A stretch of DNA of 64,000 bases, taken from positions 744,001 through 808,000 of the forward strand of contig NZ_CP039121.1 of the NCBI RefSeq assembly GCF_014131735.1, in the 5' to 3' direction. This document shows, piece by piece, positions 8,767-16,489 of this stretch (positions within the stretch are counted from its first letter, which is position 1; every line of letters starts with the position of its first letter). The translations under genes and the position numbers were made by a program. The notes under the pieces were generated by a model. It was given only the letters and a program-made list of their open reading frames with translations, searched no databases and was not told the DNA's origin. Source of the stretch: Lactiplantibacillus plantarum (GTDB lineage Bacteria; Bacillota; Bacilli; Lactobacillales; Lactobacillaceae).

Positions 8767-9087
8767 ATGACAGTTAAACAAACCGCAGGACGCGACAACT
8801 TAGGCAAATTAGCACCACAGTTTGCCGCATTAAATGATGATGTGTTATTTGGTGAAGTCTGGGCACGCGAAAGCGCACTAAGTTTACATGATCGGAGCAT
8901 GATTACCATTGCGTGCTTAATGACCAGTGGTGATTTTCCACAATTAAAGGCGCATTTTAAGATGGGCAAAGATCATGGTATCTCAAAGGATGAAGCCGTT
9001 GAAATTGTTACCCACTTGGCTTTCTATGCGGGATGGCCTAAGGCGTGGTCAGCAATGGCACTGATCAAAGAAGTTTACGGTGAGTAG
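8767..9087 (+). CDS. Carboxymuconolactone decarboxylase family protein
   Basis: A 106-residue all-helical protein of the CMD/AhpD superfamily. The family core is seen around RSMITIACLMTSGDFPQLKAHFKMGKDHGISKDEAVEIVTHLAFYAGWPKAW. The AhpD CxxC peroxidase pair is absent (only one Cys at that position), so it is closer to the decarboxylase-like branch than to alkylhydroperoxidases. A strong GGAGGA site precedes the ATG. It lies between the cupin and SDR genes, 33 and 13 bases from its neighbours, so it is co-transcribed. True muconolactone chemistry is unlikely in this organism; the function is unassigned. Confidence 0.87.
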   Translation: MTVKQTAGRDNLGKLAPQFAALNDDVLFGEVWARESALSLHDRSMITIACLMTSGDFPQLKAHFKMGKDHGISKDEAVEIVTHLAFYAGWPKAWSAMALIKEVYGE

Positions 9088-9100
9088 GAGGAACAGTTAG

Positions 9101-9844
9101 ATGACAGTTAAAAACAAAGTCGTTGTGATTACGGGGGCCTCGTCCGGAATTGGGGCGACGACCGCTAAGCAATTAGCCAGTAATGGTGCTAAAGTCGTAT
9201 TGGGCGCACGGCGTGAAGAACGCCTGGCTGCTTTAGTTGATGAAATCAAGGCAGCTGGTGGACAAGCGGCCTATCAGGTGACGGATGTAACGAAGTCGGC
9301 CGATGTACAAGCACTGGTTAAGCTAGCGCAAACGCAATTCGGTGGGCTTGACGTGATTCTCAATAATGCTGGGATTATGCCGACATCGCCAATCAGTGCC
9401 TTGCACACGGATGAATGGGACCAGATGGTTGATATTAACATCAAAGGCGTCTTGAACGGGGTGGCAGCGGTCATGCCAATCTTTACCGCTCAAAAATCTG
9501 GTCAGATTATTACGACATCTTCAGTGGCTGGGATTAAGTCCTTTGCTGGCTCCGGCGTGTACGGTGCTACGAAGTTTGCGGTTCGTAATTTGATGGAAGT
9601 CATTCGGATGGAAAGTGCCCAAGAAGGTACCAATATTCGAACGGTCAGCTTATATCCAGCGGCCATCAATACGGAATTACTGCACACGATTACGGATAAG
9701 ACGGCCAAACAGAATATGACTGATTTTTATCAACAAGTGGGAATCAGTCCAGCAGCCGTTGCGAACGTGGTCAACTTTGCCATTGACCAACCAGAAGATG
9801 TTAACGTTAATGAATTTACGATTTATCCGACGAAGCAGGCTTAA
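9101..9844 (+). CDS. Short-chain dehydrogenase/reductase
   Basis: A 247-residue classical SDR with an NAD(P)-binding Rossmann fold: TGASSGIG (11-18), NNAG (88-91), catalytic Ser141 and YGATK (Tyr154/Lys158). ARR after beta-2 (residues 37-39) suggests preference for NADPH. It is the last gene of the MerR-controlled operon, with an AGGAGG site before the ATG. It probably reduces a carbonyl compound. Closest-looking homologues are generic oxidoreductases (YdfG-like); the substrate is not identifiable. A strong hairpin follows the gene. Confidence 0.92.
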   Translation: MTVKNKVVVITGASSGIGATTAKQLASNGAKVVLGARREERLAALVDEIKAAGGQAAYQVTDVTKSADVQALVKLAQTQFGGLDVILNNAGIMPTSPISALHTDEWDQMVDINIKGVLNGVAAVMPIFTAQKSGQIITTSSVAGIKSFAGSGVYGATKFAVRNLMEVIRMESAQEGTNIRTVSLYPAAINTELLHTITDKTAKQNMTDFYQQVGISPAAVANVVNFAIDQPEDVNVNEFTIYPTKQA

Positions 9845-9910
9845 CTTGATTTAGCTGTTGTTAACGGTTGTTTGAGCTAGTTGCCGATAAGTCGAAAATT
9901 TGAATTCAAA

Positions 9911-9965
9911 AAATACAAGCACCCGGTCTAGCGCATAATGGCGTTGCTAGACCGGGTGCTTGCTG
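9911..9965. terminator. Convergent terminator
   Basis: A 16-bp perfect stem (9917-9932 with 9946-9961) lies between the SDR operon and the minus-strand ABC genes. The T run is better on the minus strand (positions 9915-9909), so it mainly ends the ABC-2 operon but can serve both. Confidence 0.8.
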
Positions 9966-9991
9966 TTGTTATAAATATTCAACTAGTGGGC

Positions 9992-11209
9992 CTACTTCAA
10001 CCGTAAGCCGCGCTTTAAGTTGCCCCAGAAACCGAGTTCATCCGTTTGTAACATTAGCCCGCCATAGATTCGGCCGATGTAGATCATACTTCCAATGATT
10101 GTTGCAATGAGAATCAGGAGTGACACGATTGCAGCGGGCATCGTTGCCATGCCGTTAATGAGGCGTAATGGCATGAAGTATGATGAGAAGAACGGAATAT
10201 ATGAGAAAATCTTAACGAAGAGATTGGTGGGTGTGTTCTGAAAGGCTAGGGCCATGAAAAACGCTAGCATACTCAGATAGATGACCGGTTGTGCTGCCTT
10301 GCTAGCATCCGCGACCCGGGTCACCAAAGCACCACAGAAGGCCGACGCTACGGTGTAGAGTAGTACGGCCAGTAATGCAAACAACAAGTTGATTGAGACC
10401 AAGTTGTGAATCACTTGATTGATCAAATCGGTATTCTGTTGCCAAAAATCAATTGTGAGTGAGCTACGTTTAACGAATTGCATGACGGCAAAGCCACCCA
10501 CTAAGTAGACGAGCAGCTGAGTCACAATGACTAGTAAGACACCGTAAATTTTACCATTGAAGTATTTCCGCGGTGTCGTACTCGAGAAGATGACTTCCAT
10601 AATCTTGGTGCCTTTGTCTGCGGCAATTTCTTGGGCTGTGATTGCTGAATAAGTGGTCAAAATCAAGTAGACAAAGAAGACGACAATATAGAAGGAGACC
10701 GTTTTAGCTGTTTTATCTGAAGCAGCGTGTTTCTGTAATTGTTCAGTAAATTTTGGCTGTACAGCCAACGCCTGGGTCTGCTTGGCACTTAGTTGTGCGC
10801 GCTGTACGTTACGTTGGCTTTGGGCAGTGGCTAAGAACTGCTGAATCTTAGCCTTGTCACCGCTGCTGACAGCATTAGGACCAGTGAACTGCGCTTGCAA
10901 CTGTTGATTTTTGGTTGTTAAAACGAGGTAGCCGGCGATGTCATTGCGCTTCGTCGCCGCCTTAGCGCTGGCGAGTGTTTGGTATTTATTAGCGGTAGCC
11001 ACATGACTCTGCTTAATGAAACTTGTGCGTAATTGTGGGCTAGTGCTAACGACCGCGATGTCATTCTTACTAGCGCTGGGTGCAGCAAAATAAGAAAAGG
11101 CGGCCACGAACCCGAAGAACAAGAAGGGCATAAAGACGAGTGACAAAAAGCTCCAGGACTTGATCTGCCGCAAGTAGGTTTCAAAAGTCACAATCCAAGT
11201 CTTATTCAT
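9992..11209 (-). CDS. ABC-2 type transporter permease (NatB-like)
   Basis: A 405-residue membrane protein with one N-terminal helix (about 20-40), an extracellular domain (about 45-225), and five or six helices in the C-terminal half. This is the layout of NatB/YhaP-type ABC-2 permeases that extrude sodium, drugs or peptides. The ATG at 11209 follows GGGAGGTG; upstream in-frame starts fall inside the ATPase gene and are rejected. It overlaps the ATPase by 8 bases (ATGAATAA) and forms a translationally coupled pair. The partner ATPase has a NatA-like signature. The substrate is unknown. Confidence 0.88.
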   Translation of the reverse strand: MNKTWIVTFETYLRQIKSWSFLSLVFMPFLFFGFVAAFSYFAAPSASKNDIAVVSTSPQLRTSFIKQSHVATANKYQTLASAKAATKRNDIAGYLVLTTKNQQLQAQFTGPNAVSSGDKAKIQQFLATAQSQRNVQRAQLSAKQTQALAVQPKFTEQLQKHAASDKTAKTVSFYIVVFFVYLILTTYSAITAQEIAADKGTKIMEVIFSSTTPRKYFNGKIYGVLLVIVTQLLVYLVGGFAVMQFVKRSSLTIDFWQQNTDLINQVIHNLVSINLLFALLAVLLYTVASAFCGALVTRVADASKAAQPVIYLSMLAFFMALAFQNTPTNLFVKIFSYIPFFSSYFMPLRLINGMATMPAAIVSLLILIATIIGSMIYIGRIYGGLMLQTDELGFWGNLKRGLRLK

Positions 11210-12101
11210 GGTTAACACCTCCCGCTTCAGTTCGGAAAATCTCATCCAGCGTTGGTGGCTGCTGACTGAACTCTTCAATGTAATGACCAGCAGTGACTTG
11301 ATCAAAAATCGCTGGGCCAACTGAAGCATCTGCAAGTTCGAGTCGGAATCGACGGGCACCTTGTTGAGTAACGGTGGTGACTCCTGGTAGATCGGCCAGT
11401 TGCGCTTGTGACCAGTCAGTCGTCAAGAAGAGACGGGTCCGGCCAAACTGGGCGCGAACATCTTCAACGGTACCCTTAAGGACTGCTTCACCATTACGTA
11501 GCATAACGAGTGAGTCACAGATCGCTTCGACATTACTCATATCATGACTGGAAAAAATAATCGCGGCGCCCCGTTGCTTAGCATCTAAAATAGCTTGCTT
11601 GAGCAGGTCGGCGTTGACCGGGTCCAAACCACTGAACGGTTCGTCTAAGATAATCAGTTTGGGATCATGAATTAAAGTACAAATCAGCTGGACCTTTTGT
11701 TGGTTCCCTTTAGATAACTTATCAATCTTATCGGTCGGCTGCCCCTTGACCGCAAAGCGCTTCATCCATGCGGCAATTTTGCCCTTGGTCACCCGTGCCG
11801 GCTGATTTTTCAAACGGGCCAAGTACACGATTTGTTGTGTGATGGTTAATTTGGACATTAGGCTACGTTCTTCGGGTAAATAGCCGATTTGATCGTAGTC
11901 ATCAGCGGTCAACGGTTGCCCATTCCAAGTAATTTGACCGTCGAATGATAGAAAATTTAAGATGCTGTGAAACGTGGTTGATTTCCCCGCGCCATTTTGA
12001 CCAATCAATCCCATGATTTCTCCGTCATGGACATCAAATGACACGTCATTTAATGCTTGAACAGTCCCGAAACGCTTCTGAATATGTGCGATGGATAGCA
12101 T
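11202..12101 (-). CDS. ABC transporter ATP-binding protein (NatA-like)
   Basis: A 299-residue ATPase with Walker A GQNGAGKST, signature LSKGNQQKV (the Ser-Lys-Gly form typical of ABC-2 exporters), Walker B LIILDEPFSGLDP, switch His in IFSSHD, and a C-terminal DUF4162-like extension of about 80 residues. It energises the permease encoded just downstream. Start choice: ATG 12101 has GGGGGA 7 bases upstream; an in-frame TTG at 12116 lacks spacing. No dedicated regulator is adjacent; the upstream side is a noncoding repeat element. Confidence 0.92.
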   Translation of the reverse strand: MLSIAHIQKRFGTVQALNDVSFDVHDGEIMGLIGQNGAGKSTTFHSILNFLSFDGQITWNGQPLTADDYDQIGYLPEERSLMSKLTITQQIVYLARLKNQPARVTKGKIAAWMKRFAVKGQPTDKIDKLSKGNQQKVQLICTLIHDPKLIILDEPFSGLDPVNADLLKQAILDAKQRGAAIIFSSHDMSNVEAICDSLVMLRNGEAVLKGTVEDVRAQFGRTRLFLTTDWSQAQLADLPGVTTVTQQGARRFRLELADASVGPAIFDQVTAGHYIEEFSQQPPTLDEIFRTEAGGVNHE

Positions 12102-12166
12102 TAGTTTGTCCCCCAAATTCTTGAAATAAAGTCATTACGTGTTGTGCGAGCTAATAGTCATGAAAT

Positions 12167-12917
12167 AGGATCAAAACGTGCCAAGTTTAGATTGTTATTC
12201 GTCAGCCGGTGTGCGTTCTATGCCGACCTCCGGGGCTGGGTGACAATTGCTGGAACGTAGCCGACGTCGATTTGAGCTAACGCCCAACCCGCGTCATCTC
12301 AAATACGAGTCTTATTCTAAGCCGGAAGCAACCCACTTCCAGCTAAGAATAATTTGGCTACTGAGCATTGTCACCCAGCCCCTCCAGTCGGGAACCCGCT
12401 CGAATGGCTGATGAACGGCTACTTAACTTGATGAAATTTGTCGTTGGCTATTTTGATACGGGAACTTTAAATAAAACATCAGGGTGCATAACCTACTTTG
12501 TCGCAACATTCAATTTTGACTACAGCGGCTTAAGATGTTGAGCTATTCCAATATCATTTTCAGTCTGATAGTTGCTGAGAGAAATTACTATTTATGAAAA
12601 ACAATGACGAATTCACCAAAAGTTGGGTCCGCACATGTCCGCCATTCGAACACTGTCCCGACTGGAAGGCGTTTCGGCCAATGCTCAGCGGTGAAATTCC
12701 ACTTAGCAAGCGCCCTTGGCTTGGTTAGTGGAAGACCAGTATTTAAGACGTGGTCTGCGGCTTAAATCTGTGTCCACCGCGTTCCAGCAATTGGCCGAAA
12801 TGCCTGGAAGTCGGCATAGGACGCGCCAACTAAGTAATTTTACGCTAACTCGAACTTTTTCCAGCGGGCCTAAGCTGGCTGCTTTTGAACTTACACAACT
12901 TGGCACGTTTTAATCCT
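12167..12917. repeat. Large noncoding TIR-bounded repeat, copy 1
   Basis: A 751-bp element fills the gap between the ABC-2 operon and ogt. Its ends are inverted: AGGATCAAAACGTGCC at 12167 and GGCACGTTTTAATCCT ending at 12917. AAT lies just outside both ends (12164-12166 and 12918-12920). Inside, two arms each fold into a branched hairpin. The left stem pairs 12232-12247 with 12367-12382 (16 bp perfect). The right stem pairs 12668-12682 with 12790-12804. The two arms are inverted, diverged copies of each other, separated by about 220 bp of AT-rich centre. Related copies are at 26473-27461 and, inverted, 41264-42035. No transposase or convincing ORF is present. It behaves like a nonautonomous mobile element or a structured noncoding element; I do not recognise a named family. 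Confidence 0.85.
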
Positions 12918-13022
12918 AATTAGGCCTAATAACTATTGGCACAATTAGCAATCATTGTTTGATTTTATGATGACATAGTTGATTCGGTGTGACAAGGGCG
13001 TGCGCTTGGTTCTAAGTGAAGC

Positions 13023-13523
13023 TTATTTGGGCAAGCGGGCGTTTTCAAGAGCTAATAGGGCGCGTTTCATTGGCAAACCACCACGATAGCCGCCAAGTTG
13101 ACCGTCTTTGCGGCGGATACGATGGCAGGGGATCACAATAAGGAGTGGATTTTTACCAACGGCGCTGGCGACAGCTCGGACTGCGGTAGGGTGATTGATC
13201 ATTGTGGCGAGTTGTGAATAAGTTGCAGTTTGACCGTATGGAATACGGGTTAAAGCTTGCCAAACTTGGTGTTGTAAAGGGGTGCCCGTCGTTTGGTCGA
13301 GGGGTATGTCAAAATGCTGGCGTTGACCAGTTAGGTAATCATGTAATTCTTGACAGGCCTGTTGATTAGCTTGTTGATCATAATGAATATTAGCGGATTT
13401 GAAGAAGGCTTGCCATTCGTCGCGTGGACCGTTGGCACGGCCGACAAAGGCTAAGCCGGTGGGCGTTGTGCCCAGCCAGTAAGTTTGCTGGTTAATGGTT
13501 GTTTGGGTCAATGTTAAGTGCAT
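13023..13523 (-). CDS. ogt: Methylated-DNA--[protein]-cysteine S-methyltransferase
   Basis: A 166-residue suicide DNA-repair protein that takes the alkyl group from O6-alkylguanine. The active-site motif IPCHRI places the acceptor at Cys133. The helix-turn-helix Arg finger region (YSQLATMINHPTAVRAVASAVGKNP) and the GGYRGGLPMKRALLALE C-terminus are intact. The N-terminal domain is the short Ogt type and lacks the Ada regulatory domain. It stands alone between the repeat element and the LysM proteins. The ATG at 13523 follows GGAGGG. Confidence 0.94.
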   Translation of the reverse strand: MHLTLTQTTINQQTYWLGTTPTGLAFVGRANGPRDEWQAFFKSANIHYDQQANQQACQELHDYLTGQRQHFDIPLDQTTGTPLQHQVWQALTRIPYGQTATYSQLATMINHPTAVRAVASAVGKNPLLIVIPCHRIRRKDGQLGGYRGGLPMKRALLALENARLPK

Positions 13524-13620
13524 GTGTGAGCCCTCCGTCTCAATTAGGATAGCGTTAGTATAACAGAATTGGTGGTGTGACGACCTGATTAAATCAGAAC
13601 ATCACTGCTATATCTTAATG

Positions 13621-13661
13621 AAAAAAGCCAGTGCGAACGATGAGTCGTCCGCGCTGGCTTT
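13621..13661 (-). terminator. Terminator of LysM/Apf-like gene 1
   Basis: AAAGCCAG..GCG pairs with CGCGCTGGCTTT around a short loop, with a T run on the minus strand. It ends the gene at 13705-14769. Confidence 0.8.
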
Positions 13662-13704
13662 GATGTCAATGATAAAGCTTGAATTTGATAATTGCAGATG
13701 CTGA

Positions 13705-14769
13705 TTAGTACCAGCCGTTTGCTTGCCAGAACGCTTTAGCAGCAGTCCATGAGCCGTAACGGCCAGCGACGTATGCGTCGGCAGTCGCTTCTTGGTTGGC
13801 GGCAGAATAATCGCCATTTAAGAGGGATTGACCAAGTTGATATTTACCATAGTAAATACCGTTGGTTACGGTGTAGGAGCCACCAGATTCGCGAGCAGCA
13901 ATCCAGGCCTTGGCAGCAGCCTCAGATGTACTAGTCGAGCTGGTTGTCGTGCTTGTTGTTGAACTGGCCGTGCTTGAGCTAGCTTGACTGGCAGTTGTGC
14001 TGCTAGTACTTGCACTACTAGTTGCGGCTGAACTAGCGGTGGTCGTCGTGCTTTGACTGGTTACCGTTGTACTTTGACTAGCCGCACTTTTTACTGAACT
14101 AGCACTGGCTTGACTAGTACTGCTTTGGCTAGCGGCCGACGTTGCACTCTGGCTCGTCGTGCTAGTGACTGAACTAGCACTGGCTTGACTAGTACTACTT
14201 TGGCTAGTGGCCGACGTTGCACTCTGGCTCGTCGTACTAGTGACTGAACTAGCACTAGCTTGACTAGTACTGCTTTGGCTAACGGCCGACGTCGCGCTTT
14301 GGCTCGTTGCACTGGTAACTGAGCTGGCGCTGTTTTGACTCGTGCTGCTCTGGCTAACGGCTGATGTGCTGCTTTGACTGGCTGCACTGGTAACTGAGCT
14401 GGCACTGGCTTGACTCGCTGTGCTTTGACTAACCGTTGACGTGGCGGTAACGGTGCTAGTAGGATTTTGAACGGCGGCACTAGTTATTGTAGTCGTCGTG
14501 CTTGGCGTGGCTACTGAGGTGGTGGCCCGTGTCATTTTAACTGTCTGGTGTTTGTTAACTTGTAGTTTGTCCCCGACGTAGATTAAGTTGACGTTCTTCA
14601 AATGGTTCAACTTTTGAACGGCGGCAACGGTTGTTTTGTGAGTGTCTGCGATTTCACTGACAGTGTCACCAGCCTTGACCGTCACCGTATCGGCCTTAGC
14701 AGCAGTTGCACCAAGGGCAATGGCACCAGTTGTTGCTAATGAGGATAATAATAGGTGTTTAATTTTCAT
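13705..14769 (-). CDS. Secreted LysM protein with Ser/Thr/Ala-rich repeats and Apf-like C-terminal domain
   Basis: A 354-residue cell-wall protein. It has a signal peptide (1-26, cleavage after ATAAKA), then one LysM domain (about 28-72) for peptidoglycan binding. A long Ala/Ser/Thr/Gln-rich linker (about 80-285) includes about four 25-residue tandem repeats. The C-terminal domain (about 288-354) runs from WIAARESGGSY to YGSWTAAKAFWQANGWY. The C-terminal domain is that of aggregation-promoting-factor/transglycosylase-like proteins; its Glu in ESGG could be catalytic. Proteins with such linkers are O-glycosylated in L. plantarum, and the glycosyltransferase pair lies 1.7 kb away. It is a paralogue of the next gene and has its own terminator. 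Enzymatic activity is inferred, not shown. Confidence 0.88.
   Translation of the reverse strand: MKIKHLLLSSLATTGAIALGATAAKADTVTVKAGDTVSEIADTHKTTVAAVQKLNHLKNVNLIYVGDKLQVNKHQTVKMTRATTSVATPSTTTTITSAAVQNPTSTVTATSTVSQSTASQASASSVTSAASQSSTSAVSQSSTSQNSASSVTSATSQSATSAVSQSSTSQASASSVTSTTSQSATSATSQSSTSQASASSVTSTTSQSATSAASQSSTSQASASSVKSAASQSTTVTSQSTTTTASSAATSSASTSSTTASQASSSTASSTTSTTTSSTSTSEAAAKAWIAARESGGSYTVTNGIYYGKYQLGQSLLNGDYSAANQEATADAYVAGRYGSWTAAKAFWQANGWY
14085..14400. repeat. 75-bp coding tandem repeats
   Basis: About four in-frame copies of a 25-codon unit (core SQSSTSQASASSVTS) occur in the linker of the LysM protein. The copies differ by a few bases. Such arrays can change length by slippage or recombination. 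Confidence 0.75.
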
Positions 14770-14896
14770 ATAATTGATTCACTCCCAAACTAGATTAGAC
14801 TTCCCTTAAAGTTTACCATCATGTAAGCGGTTCGTTAAGCGCAATTTGCTTACTGACGGACTTTTTAGAAAATAAAACATGCCCGATTAAGACATA

Positions 14897-14912
14897 GTGT
14901 AACAGATTAACG
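14897..14912 (-). promoter_or_regulatory. Shared upstream motif, gene 1 copy
   Basis: GTGTAACAGATTAACG lies 128 bp upstream of the first LysM gene. A near-identical GTGTAACAAGTTAACA lies 132 bp upstream of the second. The matching distance suggests a common regulator site; TGTTAC/TGTTAA on the minus strand is reminiscent of, but not a proper match to, WalR boxes. Confidence 0.4.
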
Positions 14913-15176
14913 CTTACATTACCGCTAATTTGCAATGCAATCTTAGTGACGAGTGTGTCAATGTAGTGACCTGCGTAACGTGATTACGTTGACGGTGGGG
15001 GGCATGGTAGAATTGGACTTTTGAAAAGCCCTCCCAAATTGACTGCGGCTTGCACGTGTTCGACTTTACCAGCAGACCATTTGCATAGTGGTTGATGAAG
15101 GACTGCAATAAGGGCCGATCATGGGGGGATTGCCAGTTTGCAGTCAGGCAAGTCCGATGCACCTATATGGCAACAG

Positions 15177-15206
15177 AAAAACGCGGCCCCCATATAGGAC
15201 CGCGCT
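15177..15206 (-). terminator. Terminator of LysM/Apf-like gene 2
   Basis: A GC-rich stem on the minus strand (CGCGGTCC with GGGGCCGCG) is followed by TTTTTC. It ends the gene at 15237-16181. Confidence 0.75.
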
Positions 15207-15236
15207 GATTGTATGTTCAGTTGTGCATGAATGTGT

Positions 15237-16181
15237 TTAGTAATAACCGTTGGCTTCCCAGAAGGCCTTGGCCGCTACCCATGAACCGTAGCGTGAAGCC
15301 ACGTATTCGTCAGCGACGGTTTCCTGATTAGAAGCTGAGTAGTCACCGTTTAGAAGTGACTTGCTGAGTTGATACTTACCATAATAGTTCCCGTTAGATG
15401 CGGTATAGGAGCCACCGGATTCCTTGTTGGCAATCCAGGCTTTTGCGGCAGCTTCAGCACTACTTGATGTGCTAGTTGTTGATGAACTGCTGCTAGTACT
15501 CGTTGTGGTGCTGCTTGAAGTGGTAGCACTACTGCTGGCTGCCGTACTTGTGCTGGCGGCACTGGAAGCAGTGGTGTTGCTCAACTTCGTCATAGATGCG
15601 GAAGTGGCGGTTGAACTTGACGCCGTGCTAGCTTGGCTCGTTGCAGAGCTTGAAGTGGCACTGCTAGTTGACGAACTGGCGGCACTACTTGAGGCCGCGC
15701 TGGCGGTTGACGTGCTGGTCACGCTACTTGAAGCAGCACTTGTGCTTGATGAGCTGGCAGCACTACTTGAGGCGACACTTGTCGTTGACGAACTGGTAGC
15801 CGTGCTAGCTGCTGACGTACTTGTACTGCTGCTAACGGATGCGCTGCTGGCACTTTGGGTGCTAGTACTGTTGGCCGTTGAACTGGCAGTACTGGTCGAA
15901 CTAGCCGTACTTGAAGCAGCACTAGTTGGTACTTGGGTAGTAACCGTGGTTGCGTGGTGTTTGCCGTTGACTTCCAGTTTGTCACCGATATAGATCAAGT
16001 TAACGTTCTTTAAATGGTTGGCTTTTTGAATCGCTTTGATGGTCGTCTTATGCGTTAAAGCAATTTCACTGACAGTATCGCCAGCTTTAACGACAACGGT
16101 ATCGGCATTAGCAACGGTAGTACCTAAAGCTAACAGACCGGTAGCTGCCAATGAAGTTAATAGGGCATTTTTAATTTTCAT
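15237..16181 (-). CDS. Secreted LysM protein with Ser/Thr/Ala-rich linker and Apf-like C-terminal domain (paralogue)
   Basis: A 314-residue paralogue of the preceding gene. It has a signal peptide (1-26, cleavage after TVANA), LysM (about 28-73), a linker of about 165 residues composed almost only of Ala, Ser and Thr (about 80-245), and the same C-terminal domain (WIANKESGGSY to YGSWVAAKAFWEANGYY). The linker is less regular than in the paralogue. LysM and C-terminal domains are close to identical between the two, while linkers differ, as expected after tandem duplication. It lies next to the GtfA/GtfB-like genes that would modify Ser/Thr. A minus-strand -10 TATACT is seen at 16238-16243. Confidence 0.88.
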   Translation of the reverse strand: MKIKNALLTSLAATGLLALGTTVANADTVVVKAGDTVSEIALTHKTTIKAIQKANHLKNVNLIYIGDKLEVNGKHHATTVTTQVPTSAASSTASSTSTASSTANSTSTQSASSASVSSSTSTSAASTATSSSTTSVASSSAASSSSTSAASSSVTSTSTASAASSSAASSSTSSATSSSATSQASTASSSTATSASMTKLSNTTASSAASTSTAASSSATTSSSTTTSTSSSSSTTSTSSSAEAAAKAWIANKESGGSYTASNGNYYGKYQLSKSLLNGDYSASNQETVADEYVASRYGSWVAAKAFWEANGYY

Positions 16182-16489
16182 AAGTTAATCAGTCACTCCT
16201 ATAAAAGTTGTGTTGTTATTTCGATTGAATGATGATTAGTATACCGACCGCAGATTGCAAAGCAATAAATAACAGATTACGGTTTGAGCCAATTTTGTAA
16301 TAAAGTAACATGGTGTAACAAGTTAACACTTTCATCATGTTTTCGCCACATTATCATCACACTCGCGGTAAAATTCAGAAGGTAACTTAAAAAATGGTTT
16401 AAAGCTGTGAGCGATATTCTTATTAATTCAGTAAAATTTGTTATAATCGAGACCGTTAAGCAGAACGTCGTGTAAGGGAGCGAGTAATA
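16182..16489. other. Divergent promoter region of LysM gene 2 and glycosyltransferases
   Basis: This 308-bp region holds the shared motif GTGTAACAAGTTAACA (16313-16328) and a minus-strand -10 (16238-16243) for the LysM gene. An extended -10 TGTTATAAT (16439-16447) serves the glycosyltransferase operon. No gene is seen. Confidence 0.6.

Larger units (their letters stand above)
14770..15236. other. Intergenic region between the two LysM genes
   Basis: No gene is supported in this 467-bp gap. It holds the promoter side of gene 1, the motif GTGTAACAGATTAACG (14897-14912) that recurs before gene 2, and the terminator of gene 2 (15177-15206). The rest shows no clear structure. Confidence 0.6.

Noticed and set aside
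12716..12913. Open frame conserved between repeat copies (also 41268-41462)
   Set aside because: It matches only because the repeat itself is conserved; it overlaps hairpin arms, has no ribosome site, and the third copy does not keep it.
14085..14400. CRISPR-like array
   Set aside because: The repeats are in-frame coding repeats without spacers; no cas genes are present in the window.
14091..14480. Frame rich in Val/Gln/Pro/Arg inside the first LysM gene
   Set aside because: A shadow of the 75-bp repeats in another frame.
15424..15993. 189-codon open frame opposite the second LysM gene
   Set aside because: It is an artefact of Ala/Ser/Thr codons read backwards, giving Leu/Val/Ala strings; no ribosome site.
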